Origin: an uncultured bacterium
GTDB taxonomy: Bacteria > Patescibacteriota > Minisyncoccia > Moranbacterales > GWC2-37-73
Length of the DNA: 49,302 bases
Assembly (NCBI GenBank): GCA_903861715.1
Contig: CAIOVI010000046.1
Coordinates: 1-49,302, forward strand
Direction of reading: 5' to 3'
Both the position numbers and the translations under genes were made by a program. The notes beneath the pieces were generated by a model. It did no database searches, was not told where the DNA came from, and saw only the letters and a list, made by a program, of their open reading frames with translations. Below, in pieces: positions 42,268 through 49,167 of the stretch; position 1 is the first letter of the stretch, and each line of letters starts with the position of its first letter.

Positions 42268-43464
42268 TCAAAATTTCACCTTAACCCACCCCAATTTGCC
42301 GATTTTGAAGACTTTGTTGTCGAAAGAAGAATTGATGATTAAATTTGGGTCAAGGATTTTTTCGCCGTCAACACTGACTCCCCCCTGCTCGATTTTGCGA
42401 CGGGCGTCACCAATGCTGGTGGCATTGCCAGAAGCAACCAAGAGTTCCGAAAGTTTGATTTCCTTGGTTTCGACTTTAAACTCAGCCACTTCGGTCGGGG
42501 TTTCCTTGTTGGAAATAGTTTTAACGAAATACTGGCTCGCTTTTTCCGCTTCAGCCTGACTGTGATAAATTTTCACAATCTCACCAGCCAATTGCAACTT
42601 CGCATCCCGCGGATTCAAAGTCCCCGCAGCCATGTCAGCTTCGATTTTTCTGATGTCTTCCAACGGCACACGAGTGCAATGAATGAAATATTTAATAATC
42701 AACTCATCGCCCGCACTCATAATCTTGCCGAACATCTCACTTGGTGCTTCTGTGAGGTTTATGGTGTTGCCCCAACTTGAACTCATTTTACGTCCATCAA
42801 GACCTTCAATCAAATCAACCATTAAAATATCTTGCGCTGGCTGATTCTCATGCCTTTGCAACTCACGTCCAGCCAACAAATTGAAACGCTGATCAGTGCC
42901 ACCGATTTCAACCTCAGCCTTGACCATCACACTGTCATAGCCCTGCATTAAAGGATACAGCAACTCACGCAAAGAAATTCGAGTTCCCTTCTCTAATCTT
43001 TTTTTGATATTTTCACGCGCAATAAATTCAGCCAAGGAAAAAACATTCGCTTGATTGGCAATTTCGCTGTAAGTTAATTTTTCAAGCCAAACAGAGTTTT
43101 GATATTTTTCAACCTTTTCCATATCCAAAATTTTTCCCGCTTGCTGGAAATAAGTTTCAAGATTTTTTTCAACAATTTTTTGTTCCAACATTGGTCGTTC
43201 ACTTTCCTTGTCGGAAGTGTCACCAATCACACCAGTAAAATCACCAATAATAAAAATCACTTGGTGTCCAAGTTCTTGTAAATCACGAAGCTTGAGCAAA
43301 CTGACAGCTCTTCCTAAATGAATGCTTGGACTTGTTGGGTCAATGCCAAATTTGATGCGCAATTTTTCGCCAGAAAGAAGTTTCTTTCTCAAATTTTCAC
43401 AATCAATCACCTCGGCAACGCCTCGCGTCAAAATTTCCTCCACAATTTGATCTTTAGTTTTCAT
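42268..43464 (-). CDS. tyrS: Tyrosyl-tRNA synthetase
   Basis: Class I synthetase, 398 residues. HIGH-type motif HLGRAVSLLKLRDLQELGH with the preceding FGIDPTSPSIHLG; tyrosine-site region with LLYPLMQGYDSVMVKAEVEI and GGTDQRFNLLAGREL; KMSKS form GRKMSSSWGNTI. The C-terminal S4 domain is LLVASGNATSIGDARRKIEQ, then GGVSVDGEKI. This is the TyrRS subtype of about 400 residues. No T-box leader is seen. It stands between alkD and the small membrane protein. Confidence 0.96.
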   Translation of the reverse strand: MKTKDQIVEEILTRGVAEVIDCENLRKKLLSGEKLRIKFGIDPTSPSIHLGRAVSLLKLRDLQELGHQVIFIIGDFTGVIGDTSDKESERPMLEQKIVEKNLETYFQQAGKILDMEKVEKYQNSVWLEKLTYSEIANQANVFSLAEFIARENIKKRLEKGTRISLRELLYPLMQGYDSVMVKAEVEIGGTDQRFNLLAGRELQRHENQPAQDILMVDLIEGLDGRKMSSSWGNTINLTEAPSEMFGKIMSAGDELIIKYFIHCTRVPLEDIRKIEADMAAGTLNPRDAKLQLAGEIVKIYHSQAEAEKASQYFVKTISNKETPTEVAEFKVETKEIKLSELLVASGNATSIGDARRKIEQGGVSVDGEKILDPNLIINSSFDNKVFKIGKLGWVKVKF

Positions 43465-43534
43465 TTTTTTAATAGATATAGTTATTTCCTTGTCTAAATA
43501 GTATCATTTCGCCATTTCAAGGTCAAACATGATC

Positions 43535-43570
43535 TATATTGTTATATTGCTATATTGTTACATTGCTAAA
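43535..43570. repeat. ATTGT-type intergenic microrepeat
   Basis: CTATATTGTTATATTGCTAT followed by ATTGTTACATTGCTAAA, between alkD and tyrS. Same word family as at 32918-32954. Confidence 0.7.
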
Positions 43571-43656
43571 GAATTGAAATTTTGCACCCCTGCATTCCTC
43601 TCTGCACATTGCGCAGTGCGTAGGTAAGAGACAAGTAAAGAAAAGTTAATTAGGCC

Positions 43657-44355
43657 TTACATTTTCAAATATCTCAATCGCTTTCCTTCTTCAAACCGCT
43701 CGATCGCATAGCGGAGCGTTGTGCGCGACATCAGCTTGGCATATTTTTGCAAAAATTTTTCCTCCGCTTGCTGCGAGCAACGTTTGCCAACTTCACGCAG
43801 CATCCAGCCAACCGCCTTGTGCATCAAGTCCTCCTGGTCGAGCAATAATTTTTCGGCAATTGCCAAGGCAATCTCGCTGCGACCATTTTTGATTTCGTGA
43901 AAAGTTGCCAACATCGCAATCCGACGCTCCCACAACATTTTTGATTTGGCCAGTTTGAAAAGCAGGTCTTTGGGTTTGTTTGCCAAATAGGCGCCCACAA
44001 TTCGGTCAGCTGTTAAATCAACCAAATCCCAATTGTTGATCCACTGCGTGTTCTTCAAGTATGCGTCAAAAATTTTCTTTTTTTGTTTTTCATCACCTTG
44101 TTGATATTGCAAAACTAGGATCAATAAGGCGGCCAACCTTTCTTCATGAAAAGCTGACTGAAGCAATTGCAAAACTTCTGCCAAAGGCAACTGCGCATGC
44201 TTTTTTGCCACCAACCTGGTCTGCGGCACCGTAATACCCAAAAATTTGTCCCCTTCGCCATATTGCCCCTTGCCCGTCTTGAAAAACCCCATCAAAATTT
44301 TCGCCTTCTCGGGATTAGCCAAATTTCTAAGTTCTTTTCTGATTTCTTTTAACAT
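43657..44355 (-). CDS. DNA alkylation repair protein, AlkD-like
   Basis: 232 residues of HEAT-like helical repeats that bind alkylated DNA and excise bulky or positively charged lesions. Recognised from FFKTGKGQYGEGDKFLGITV, then PQTRLVAKKH, and from INNWDLVDLTADRIVGAYL with the catalytic Asp after NW. The AVGWMLREVGKRCSQ region is also typical. Full length. A terminator of the upstream coiled-coil gene overlaps its start, so it probably has its own promoter, or read-through is partial. Confidence 0.9.
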   Translation of the reverse strand: MLKEIRKELRNLANPEKAKILMGFFKTGKGQYGEGDKFLGITVPQTRLVAKKHAQLPLAEVLQLLQSAFHEERLAALLILVLQYQQGDEKQKKKIFDAYLKNTQWINNWDLVDLTADRIVGAYLANKPKDLLFKLAKSKMLWERRIAMLATFHEIKNGRSEIALAIAEKLLLDQEDLMHKAVGWMLREVGKRCSQQAEEKFLQKYAKLMSRTTLRYAIERFEEGKRLRYLKM

Positions 44356-44382
44356 AAAAAATAAAACCGGAGTAAACTCCGA
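44355..44382 (-). terminator. Intrinsic terminator after the coiled-coil gene
   Basis: Minus strand CGGAGT-TT-ACTCCG (44368-44381), followed by GTTTTATTTTTT. It ends just at the alkD start codon. Confidence 0.7.
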
Positions 44383-44408
44383 TTTATTAAGAAATACATC
44401 AAAACTTT

Positions 44409-44777
44409 TTAATGTTTTTGTGAAAAATTTAGCACAAAATTTTCCAATTTTATTAATCTCTTTTCCAATTTCTGAAAGTCTTCTAAATCAACCTTCTGAG
44501 AGAGTTTGTGCTTAATATCGGTTACATCTACTTGAAGACTGTCAACTTTTGTTTCAAGACTGTCAACTTTTGTTTCAAGATTATCAAATCTAGCATCCAT
44601 CTTGTCAAATCTAGCATCCATCTTATCAAATCTGGCATCCATGCCATCCAAGCGACCAATGATTCCACTATGTTGTTCAGAAATAAGCTGAATTCCATCG
44701 TTCATGCCTTCTAGCATCGACATCACTTCACCGAAGCCAAAAGTTTTCTCTTTAGTTGTACTTTTTTGCTTTTTCAT
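44409..44777 (-). CDS. Coiled-coil protein with heptad duplications
   Basis: 122 residues. After a basic start the chain has three MDARFDK-type heptads and two LETKVDS-type heptads in tandem. They are coded by near-identical 21-base units, so the array grew by recent duplication (about 44530-44640). The heptads predict a coiled coil of some 80 residues and oligomerisation. No catalytic motif. Such proteins in small genomes are of unknown role; the tandem repeats may vary in number between strains. Confidence 0.75.
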   Translation of the reverse strand: MKKQKSTTKEKTFGFGEVMSMLEGMNDGIQLISEQHSGIIGRLDGMDARFDKMDARFDKMDARFDNLETKVDSLETKVDSLQVDVTDIKHKLSQKVDLEDFQKLEKRLIKLENFVLNFSQKH

Positions 44778-44823
44778 AGTAATTATATTTTAACACCAGT
44801 CAAAAAATAGTCAATCTAAAAAA

Positions 44824-45324
44824 TTACCCATGAATTAACTTATCCATAATCCCATATGCGGCCACGCCAGCAGCAATCGAAACATTGAGCGACCCTTTCA
44901 CTCCTCGCATCGGAATTGCCACAGCCAAATCGCATTTTTCCAAAATCTCTGCTGAAATCCCGTCCACTTCATTGCCCAAAATCAAAGCCACAGAAGAATT
45001 TGGCTCAAATTTTCCAAGCTCAATTGCATCTGGAGTTGTCTCCAGCGCCACCACGGCGCAGTTTTCTTTTTTGAGTTTTTCCAAAAGCTGAAAAATGTCT
45101 TCACATTTTTCCCAAGGCACACTTTTTTCACCGCCCAACGCCGTTTTTTCAATCATCTTGTCCGCTTTGCTTTTCAACTCTTGATCTTCTTCAGTGGAAG
45201 GCGCGTGAGAATAACCGGTCAAAAAAATTTTGGAAACTCCAGCCCCATCAGCCGTGCGGAAAATCGCCCCCACGTTATAGGCGCTGCGAATGTTGTGCAA
45301 AATCAAAAAAAGTTTCTTTTCCAT
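44824..45324 (-). CDS. SpoU/TrmH-family RNA 2'-O-methyltransferase
   Basis: 166 residues with the SPOUT knot. Motif 1 is LILHNIRSAYNVGAIFRTAD, motif 2 is LILGNEVDGISAEILEKCD, motif 3 is AIPMRGVKGSLNVSIAAGVA. It methylates ribose in a tRNA or rRNA with SAM as donor. Short, with no N-terminal RNA-binding extension. The target is not predictable by eye. No neighbour points to a specific role; the next gene downstream is the coiled-coil protein. Confidence 0.92.
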   Translation of the reverse strand: MEKKLFLILHNIRSAYNVGAIFRTADGAGVSKIFLTGYSHAPSTEEDQELKSKADKMIEKTALGGEKSVPWEKCEDIFQLLEKLKKENCAVVALETTPDAIELGKFEPNSSVALILGNEVDGISAEILEKCDLAVAIPMRGVKGSLNVSIAAGVAAYGIMDKLIHG

Positions 45325-45437
45325 AATTAAAATTTATTCTATCATTTTTCTTCCACTTTGCGCAATTTGACACGTTGAATTTTAACAAAAGATGGGTTAT
45401 GAGCAATATATGGTGCTAGCCAAAAAGTATCTCTGAA

Positions 45438-45553
45438 TTTTTACGAGCTTGTTTGCTTTTTAGACCATTATGAGCGACAGCGAACTGCGAGCGATTGGCT
45501 ATAGTTCCTGACCAAAGGAGCGCGCCCCAAAAAGTAAACAAGGGAAGTAAAAA
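45438..45553. repeat. Large imperfect inverted repeat with GC-richer centre
   Basis: TTTTTAC-GAGCTTGTTTGCTTTTT at 45438-45461 pairs with the 25 bases at 45529-45553 (AAAAAGTAAACAAGGGAAGT plus AAAAA) with few mismatches. The centre contains GAGCGACAGCGAACTGCGAG and CCAAAGGAGCGCGCCCC, distinctly richer in G+C than the surroundings. No gene. It resembles a small palindromic mobile unit. Confidence 0.65.
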
Positions 45554-45606
45554 TTTCTAACTTAGTTTCCCAAATCCAAAATCTATGCATGACTTCATAA
45601 AAATAA

Positions 45607-45636
45607 TTGGCAAAAAAAACTGAAATGATTTATACT
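45607..45636 (+). promoter_or_regulatory. Promoter of the candidate structured RNA
   Basis: Plus strand TTGGCA (45607-45612), 18 bases, TATACT (45631-45636). The predicted start near 45642-45644 coincides with the base of the RNA's closing stem. Confidence 0.55.
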
Positions 45637-45641
45637 AAAAA

Positions 45642-45775
45642 CAAAGAGCCTTCAGAATAGCTCGGCGAAAAATTGAAACCCACCTGGATTATCAGGGAAA
45701 AAATATATTTTTTTCCGATACTTTTTTCAAGGGATTCACACGCCCCTTGCTTGCATTGAGGGCTTTTTTGCTACC
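45642..45775 (+). ncRNA. Candidate structured small RNA, 6S-like shape
   Basis: About 130 nt. The ends pair as a 12-bp stem with one bulge (CAAAGAGCCTTC at 45642-45653 with GAGGGCTTTTTTG at 45758-45770). A bubble of 10 and 13 bases follows. Then comes an inner stem of GGCG with CGCC and TGAAACCC with GGGATTCA. The apical part holds CCTGGATTATCAGG and an A/T-rich hairpin. The TTTTTT run at the end could terminate transcription. A closing stem, a central bubble and an apical arm resemble 6S RNA, which binds the RNA polymerase holoenzyme. No conserved sequence identifies it with certainty, and other structured RNAs are possible. Confidence 0.45.
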
Positions 45776-45832
45776 CCTACGAAAGTACAAAATTATACAA
45801 AAGTACAAAAAATAACCTAAAAAATTTGGAAA

Positions 45833-45889
45833 TAAAAAAAATGACCGTCGAGTCTACACTTTAAAAAAAAGCGCAAACTCTAACGGTCA
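45833..45889 (-). terminator. Intrinsic terminator after the small lipoprotein
   Basis: On the minus strand TGACCGT-TA-GAGT and ACTC-G-ACGGTCA (45842-45889) form an interrupted 11-bp stem followed by a run of eight T residues. It lies 14 bases after the lipoprotein stop. Confidence 0.7.
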
Positions 45890-45902
45890 AAAGGCTTTGA
45901 TG

Positions 45903-46079
45903 TCAGTGACGGCAGAACTTCACTCTGCTTTCAGGACTATCCCAAGTCAATGTCTGTCCAACAATTGCCTCATAATTATAATGAGGGCGCGGTTGGATAT
46001 CGGGTTTGCTAGGAACATTCCCACAGCAAGCACCAAGCAAAAGCAGCGCCGGAATACCTAAAACAAAAAACTTTTTCAT
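45903..46079 (-). CDS. Small lipoprotein
   Basis: 58 residues from ATG 46079 (MKKFFVLGIPALLLLGACCG). A lipobox LLLGAC with Cys18 predicts lipid modification and anchoring outside the inner membrane. The mature part is about 40 residues, polar, with PRPHYNY and a final KFCRH. It ends at a clear terminator. The function is unknown; small lipoproteins of this size can be lysis- or envelope-related, which I cannot decide. Confidence 0.65.
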   Translation of the reverse strand: MKKFFVLGIPALLLLGACCGNVPSKPDIQPRPHYNYEAIVGQTLTWDSPESRVKFCRH

Positions 46080-46139
46080 GGTTATTAGCATTTTGCCGAA
46101 AATTTTCAGGGTTGCAAAAAATTTTTGAAAACCACCAGC

Positions 46140-46319
46140 TCAACCAAAATATTCTGCGTCAGAAGAAAACGCTCCAGCTTGTCTTATCGCTTTTTCCCAG
46201 GCTCGCTTATCTTCTTCTTCCTGCAACCAGGAAGGTTCGAAATTTTCTTGAGCCATCTTATTGATAGCATCTGCGACAACTTTTTTGCTGTCGATCTTCC
46301 AACTTTTTTTGTTTGACAT
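46140..46319 (-). CDS. Small hypothetical protein, 59 residues
   Basis: Starts MSNKKSWKIDSKKVVADAIN and continues KMAQENFEPSWLQEEEDKRA to a C-terminus GAFSSDAEYFG. Helical and charged, with no membrane segment or known motif. A longer frame to 46403 adds a hydrophobic stretch, which I consider untranslated leader because ATG 46319 gives a more natural protein. It lies between a 70-residue frame and the lipoprotein. Confidence 0.5.
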   Translation of the reverse strand: MSNKKSWKIDSKKVVADAINKMAQENFEPSWLQEEEDKRAWEKAIRQAGAFSSDAEYFG

Positions 46320-46362
46320 AATAATAAAGTTCTCATTATTGGAAAATAAAAAAAGAAAAATC

Positions 46363-46575
46363 TCAACGATTCTGATGAGTGCGAAGCCGAAGAAAAAAAA
46401 CATTTCTTCCTCGTTGTTTGTTGGTCAAACGAACATATGCATCCTGACTGACCGAATTAAGATCACTATCGGGCGCATTAAGTATACATAATGTTGACCA
46501 GCTACCACCCAAGATTGACGAATATACCTCAAAGAATAATTCGCCTTTCAGTTTAAAGGTGCAAATGTAAACCAT
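46363..46575 (-). CDS. Small hypothetical protein, 70 residues
   Basis: Starts MVYICTFKLKGELFFEVYSS and ends VFFLRLRTHQNR. Composition is mixed, with aromatic residues near the start, a Ser/Asp-rich middle and a basic tail. No family recognised. It lies 43 bases before the 59-residue gene and in the same orientation. No clear ribosome binding site is seen, so it could be fortuitous. Confidence 0.4.
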   Translation of the reverse strand: MVYICTFKLKGELFFEVYSSILGGSWSTLCILNAPDSDLNSVSQDAYVRLTNKQRGRNVFFLRLRTHQNR

Positions 46576-46579
46576 GGTT

Positions 46580-46873
46580 ATATTTTTTTGAATTTTAGGA
46601 GACTATCAATTTACAAAGAGCAAAAATTTCTGGATTCTAATTTTCCACTAACTTCATATTATACTCCCAATCGAGCCGAAAGTCAAGCAGACAGGGGCTT
46701 AAATTGTTGCATTGTTGTACTGCTATACTGTTTTTTGGCTCAGCTAAAAGTAAATGCGGCTACCAATATGCCAAATTCCACATATGCCAAAATTAACATA
46801 TTTTAAAAGCTACCAGCAAGAAAACTATGCCTTCTGGAATTTTAACAATATGACAATACAGTAATGTAACAAT
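46580..46873. other. Gene-free stretch downstream of recQ with microrepeats
   Basis: Holds two ACAAT/ATTGT-type word clusters, at 46702-46732 and 46842-46874, and no credible gene. A plus-strand frame at 46588-46806 is dismissed as fortuitous. Confidence 0.5.
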
Positions 46874-48493
46874 TTATTTTCTCCTCTTCGCAATCGCCAT
46901 CCTGATTTGTTCATAACTAATTTCGGCCGGCAATTCTTTTTTGATCGGACTGAGTTTTTCCAAACTGCCAACTTTTTCAATAGCTTGGGAAATTTGCAAT
47001 TCTTCCTCGGGGCTCAAAAAGTCTGCTATCTGAAAATCGCCGCCAGCTTCATACCACTGCACCAAGTGATTGAAAATTGTGCTGACTCCGAGACTTCTGA
47101 TTTTGGCAATTGCCTCAGGAGCATACTTTTGCTTGTATAATTCCACTGTCTCCAAGACTGTGCCAAAAATTTCGCCAGGCGCTCTTGGCACTTTTTGCTT
47201 GGCAGACCTTCTTTCCCTATCGCTTTCGGAAACGTTTGACTTGTCCCATTTGTAGTTGAGGCAAACATCGCAGCCACCGCAATTGCCACTATGATTTTTG
47301 ACTGCTGGGTCGCCAAAATATTCCAGCAGCAAGAGTCGCCGACAAGTTTCGAGTCCGACATATTCTTTCATCTTATTGAGCTTGGCATATTTCACGCTGA
47401 GAACTTTTTGCGAGTCTTCCCAGGTTTTTCCTTGCGCTTTCATTTCGCCCTTGCTGGTCAGGATGAAAAAATTGTGCAAACTGGCATCGCTCTTGCTGTG
47501 CAGCAAAATGCAAAAAGCCTGCTCGCCGTCGCGACCAGCACGGCCCGCTTCTTGATAGTAACCTTCAGGACTGCCCGGCATGCCGACGTGAATCACAAAG
47601 CGAATGTCAGCTTTGTCCACCCCCATTCCAAATGCAATCGTGGCCACAATGACCTTGAATTTGTTTTCCATGAAATCATTTTGAATTTTTTCTCTTTTGT
47701 CCCCGGCCATGCCAGCATGATAGGCGGTGGCGCTGATGCCCTGAGCTTTGAAGAATTTGGCCAGCTCCTCAGTTTCCTTGCGCGTGATGGCATAGATAAT
47801 ACCTGAACCCTTGATGGATTTGGCAATTCGCAGCGCTTCGCTTGCTCGCTCTTTTTTCTTGAGATTTGCGCGCACAAAAAATTTCAAATTTGGCCTGTCA
47901 AAACCGCGCACAAAAACGTCTGGACTTTGCAGGGCCAAACGCTCAATGATGTCATCTTTGACTTCTGGGGTCGCGGTGGCTGTGAAGGCTGCCACAATTG
48001 GCCGCTTGGCAAGCAGTCCAATATATTCCTTGACGTTCAAATAGTCTGGCCGAAAATCATGTCCCCACTGCGACACACAATGCGCTTCATCCACGGCCAA
48101 CAAAAAAACTTCCAACTCGGCAAACAATTTTTGAAATTGTCGATTGGCAAATCTTTCCGGCGCCACATAGACAATTTTGGTTTTGCCGTTTTTAATCTCA
48201 AAAAGTCTTTGATCAATTTCATCAAAAGAAAGTGAGCTGTTGATGAAGGTCGCCGAAATTCCCCGCGCCACCAACCCATCGACTTGATCTTGCATGAGGG
48301 CAATCAAAGGCGAGATGACAATTGAAATGCCACCGCTCAAAATCGCAGGAAGCTGAAAACACAAGGACTTGCCTCCCCCGGTTGGCATCAAAGCCACCAC
48401 ATCACGGCCTGCCATGATGCTTTCCACAATTTCTTTTTGCCCAGCTCGAAACTGAGAAAAATTGAAATATTTTTTGAGTTCTGTTTCTAGCAT
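46874..48493 (-). CDS. recQ: ATP-dependent DNA helicase RecQ
   Basis: 539 residues, the short RecQ form. Motif 0 and I: YFNFSQFRAGQKEIVESIMA and LMPTGGGKSLCFQLPA. Motif II: LLAVDEAHCVSQWGHDFRPD. Motif III: AFTATATPEV. Motif VI: YYQEAGRAGRDGE. A zinc-binding subdomain has CRRLLLLEYFGD and CGGCDVC. The C-terminus is a short winged-helix-like region; no HRDC domain is recognisable. It unwinds recombination and fork structures. The leader is a family C repeat directly before the start codon. Confidence 0.95.
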   Translation of the reverse strand: MLETELKKYFNFSQFRAGQKEIVESIMAGRDVVALMPTGGGKSLCFQLPAILSGGISIVISPLIALMQDQVDGLVARGISATFINSSLSFDEIDQRLFEIKNGKTKIVYVAPERFANRQFQKLFAELEVFLLAVDEAHCVSQWGHDFRPDYLNVKEYIGLLAKRPIVAAFTATATPEVKDDIIERLALQSPDVFVRGFDRPNLKFFVRANLKKKERASEALRIAKSIKGSGIIYAITRKETEELAKFFKAQGISATAYHAGMAGDKREKIQNDFMENKFKVIVATIAFGMGVDKADIRFVIHVGMPGSPEGYYQEAGRAGRDGEQAFCILLHSKSDASLHNFFILTSKGEMKAQGKTWEDSQKVLSVKYAKLNKMKEYVGLETCRRLLLLEYFGDPAVKNHSGNCGGCDVCLNYKWDKSNVSESDRERRSAKQKVPRAPGEIFGTVLETVELYKQKYAPEAIAKIRSLGVSTIFNHLVQWYEAGGDFQIADFLSPEEELQISQAIEKVGSLEKLSPIKKELPAEISYEQIRMAIAKRRK

Positions 48494-48505
48494 ATAAATT
48501 TCAGA

Positions 48506-48616
48506 CCGATACGAAACTACGAAATTAACACGAATCTACGAAAATATCCCGCACTGTCTTTGCGATCCGCCCAGGGCGGAGTGGCAATCCAGATCCTATT
48601 AAGGCAAAATTCTAAC
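48506..48616 (-). repeat. Leader repeat family C (upstream of recQ)
   Basis: CCGATACGAAACTACGAAAT, then CACGAATCTACGAAAA, a variable hairpin TCCGCC-CAG-GGCGGA, GTGGCAATCCAG and TTAAGGCAAAATTCTAA. The word order matches the copy before ispH (34155-34320). The palindrome in the variable slot differs. Confidence 0.65.
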
Positions 48617-48705
48617 ATCCAGCATCTATAATTCAGCATCTATTTTATCATTATCGCATAGTTGAACGCACCTTGCCAGACTGTAAAAATAAGCCTCCAT
48701 TGAGC

Positions 48706-48742
48706 CAACAAACAATGTGACAATACAACAATGTGACAATTT
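48706..48742. repeat. ACAAT-type intergenic microrepeat
   Basis: AACAAACAATGTGACAATAC followed by AACAATGTGACAATTT, upstream of the plus-strand promoter. Confidence 0.7.
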
Positions 48743-48755
48743 CAAGTTCCAATCC

Positions 48756-48783
48756 TTGACAAAAAGCTGAAAACTGGTAGAAT
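48756..48783 (+). promoter_or_regulatory. Near-consensus promoter of the only plus-strand gene
   Basis: TTGACA (48756-48761), 16 bases, TAGAAT (48778-48783). The leader to the ATG at 48849 is about 58 bases and contains GTTTTTCGAAAAC, a small palindrome. Confidence 0.65.
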
Positions 48784-48848
48784 GCGTGATAATCAATCGT
48801 GCACATTGACAATGTAATGTTTTTCGAAAACCTCCCAAAAAAATTAAA

Positions 48849-49139
48849 ATGCTAAAAAAAATCATCGTCGTTTTTAACGATATGAAAATTGCTAGAATGA
48901 TGATGGGCAAGCTCTCATCAGAAATAGTAGGATTTCCAGAAAATGCGTCCAAAGACGATCATATCCTTCTCGTAACAGTTAAGGGAAGCACTCAAGATCC
49001 AGATTCTCATTGCTGCCTTGGTTGTCGGACATTAACATCTTTGCAAAGTGGTTGCACTATAACTACTCGTGAATTAGTATCGAGTAAGGATATAGAGGCG
49101 CTCCTGCATGAGCTTAAAAAAATCATTAAAGAGTTATAA
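48849..49139 (+). CDS. 96-residue Cys-containing protein of unknown function
   Basis: The only plus-strand gene in the window. Starts MLKKIIVVFNDMKIARMMMG and contains SHCCLGCRTLTSLQSGC with four cysteines in a CCxxC...C pattern that could bind a metal; it ends in a helical LLHELKKIIKEL. The alternating beta-like IIVVF and ILLVTV segments suggest a small alpha/beta fold. I do not recognise it. A near-consensus promoter is well placed. It ends 28 bases before an IS3 terminal repeat and might be truncated or recently adjoined. Confidence 0.65.
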   Translation: MLKKIIVVFNDMKIARMMMGKLSSEIVGFPENASKDDHILLVTVKGSTQDPDSHCCLGCRTLTSLQSGCTITTRELVSSKDIEALLHELKKIIKEL

Positions 49140-49167
49140 AGATAACTCACAATCTTGAGCCGTATGG

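Noticed and set aside
44530-44645. Direct repeats of about 21 bases that look like a CRISPR array
   Set aside because: They are contiguous without spacers and translate to tandem heptads in the coiled-coil protein. No cas gene is nearby.
48626-48952. 108-codon minus-strand frame near the right edge
   Set aside because: It runs through microrepeats and the plus-strand promoter and overlaps the 96-residue gene antisense; the composition is not protein-like.
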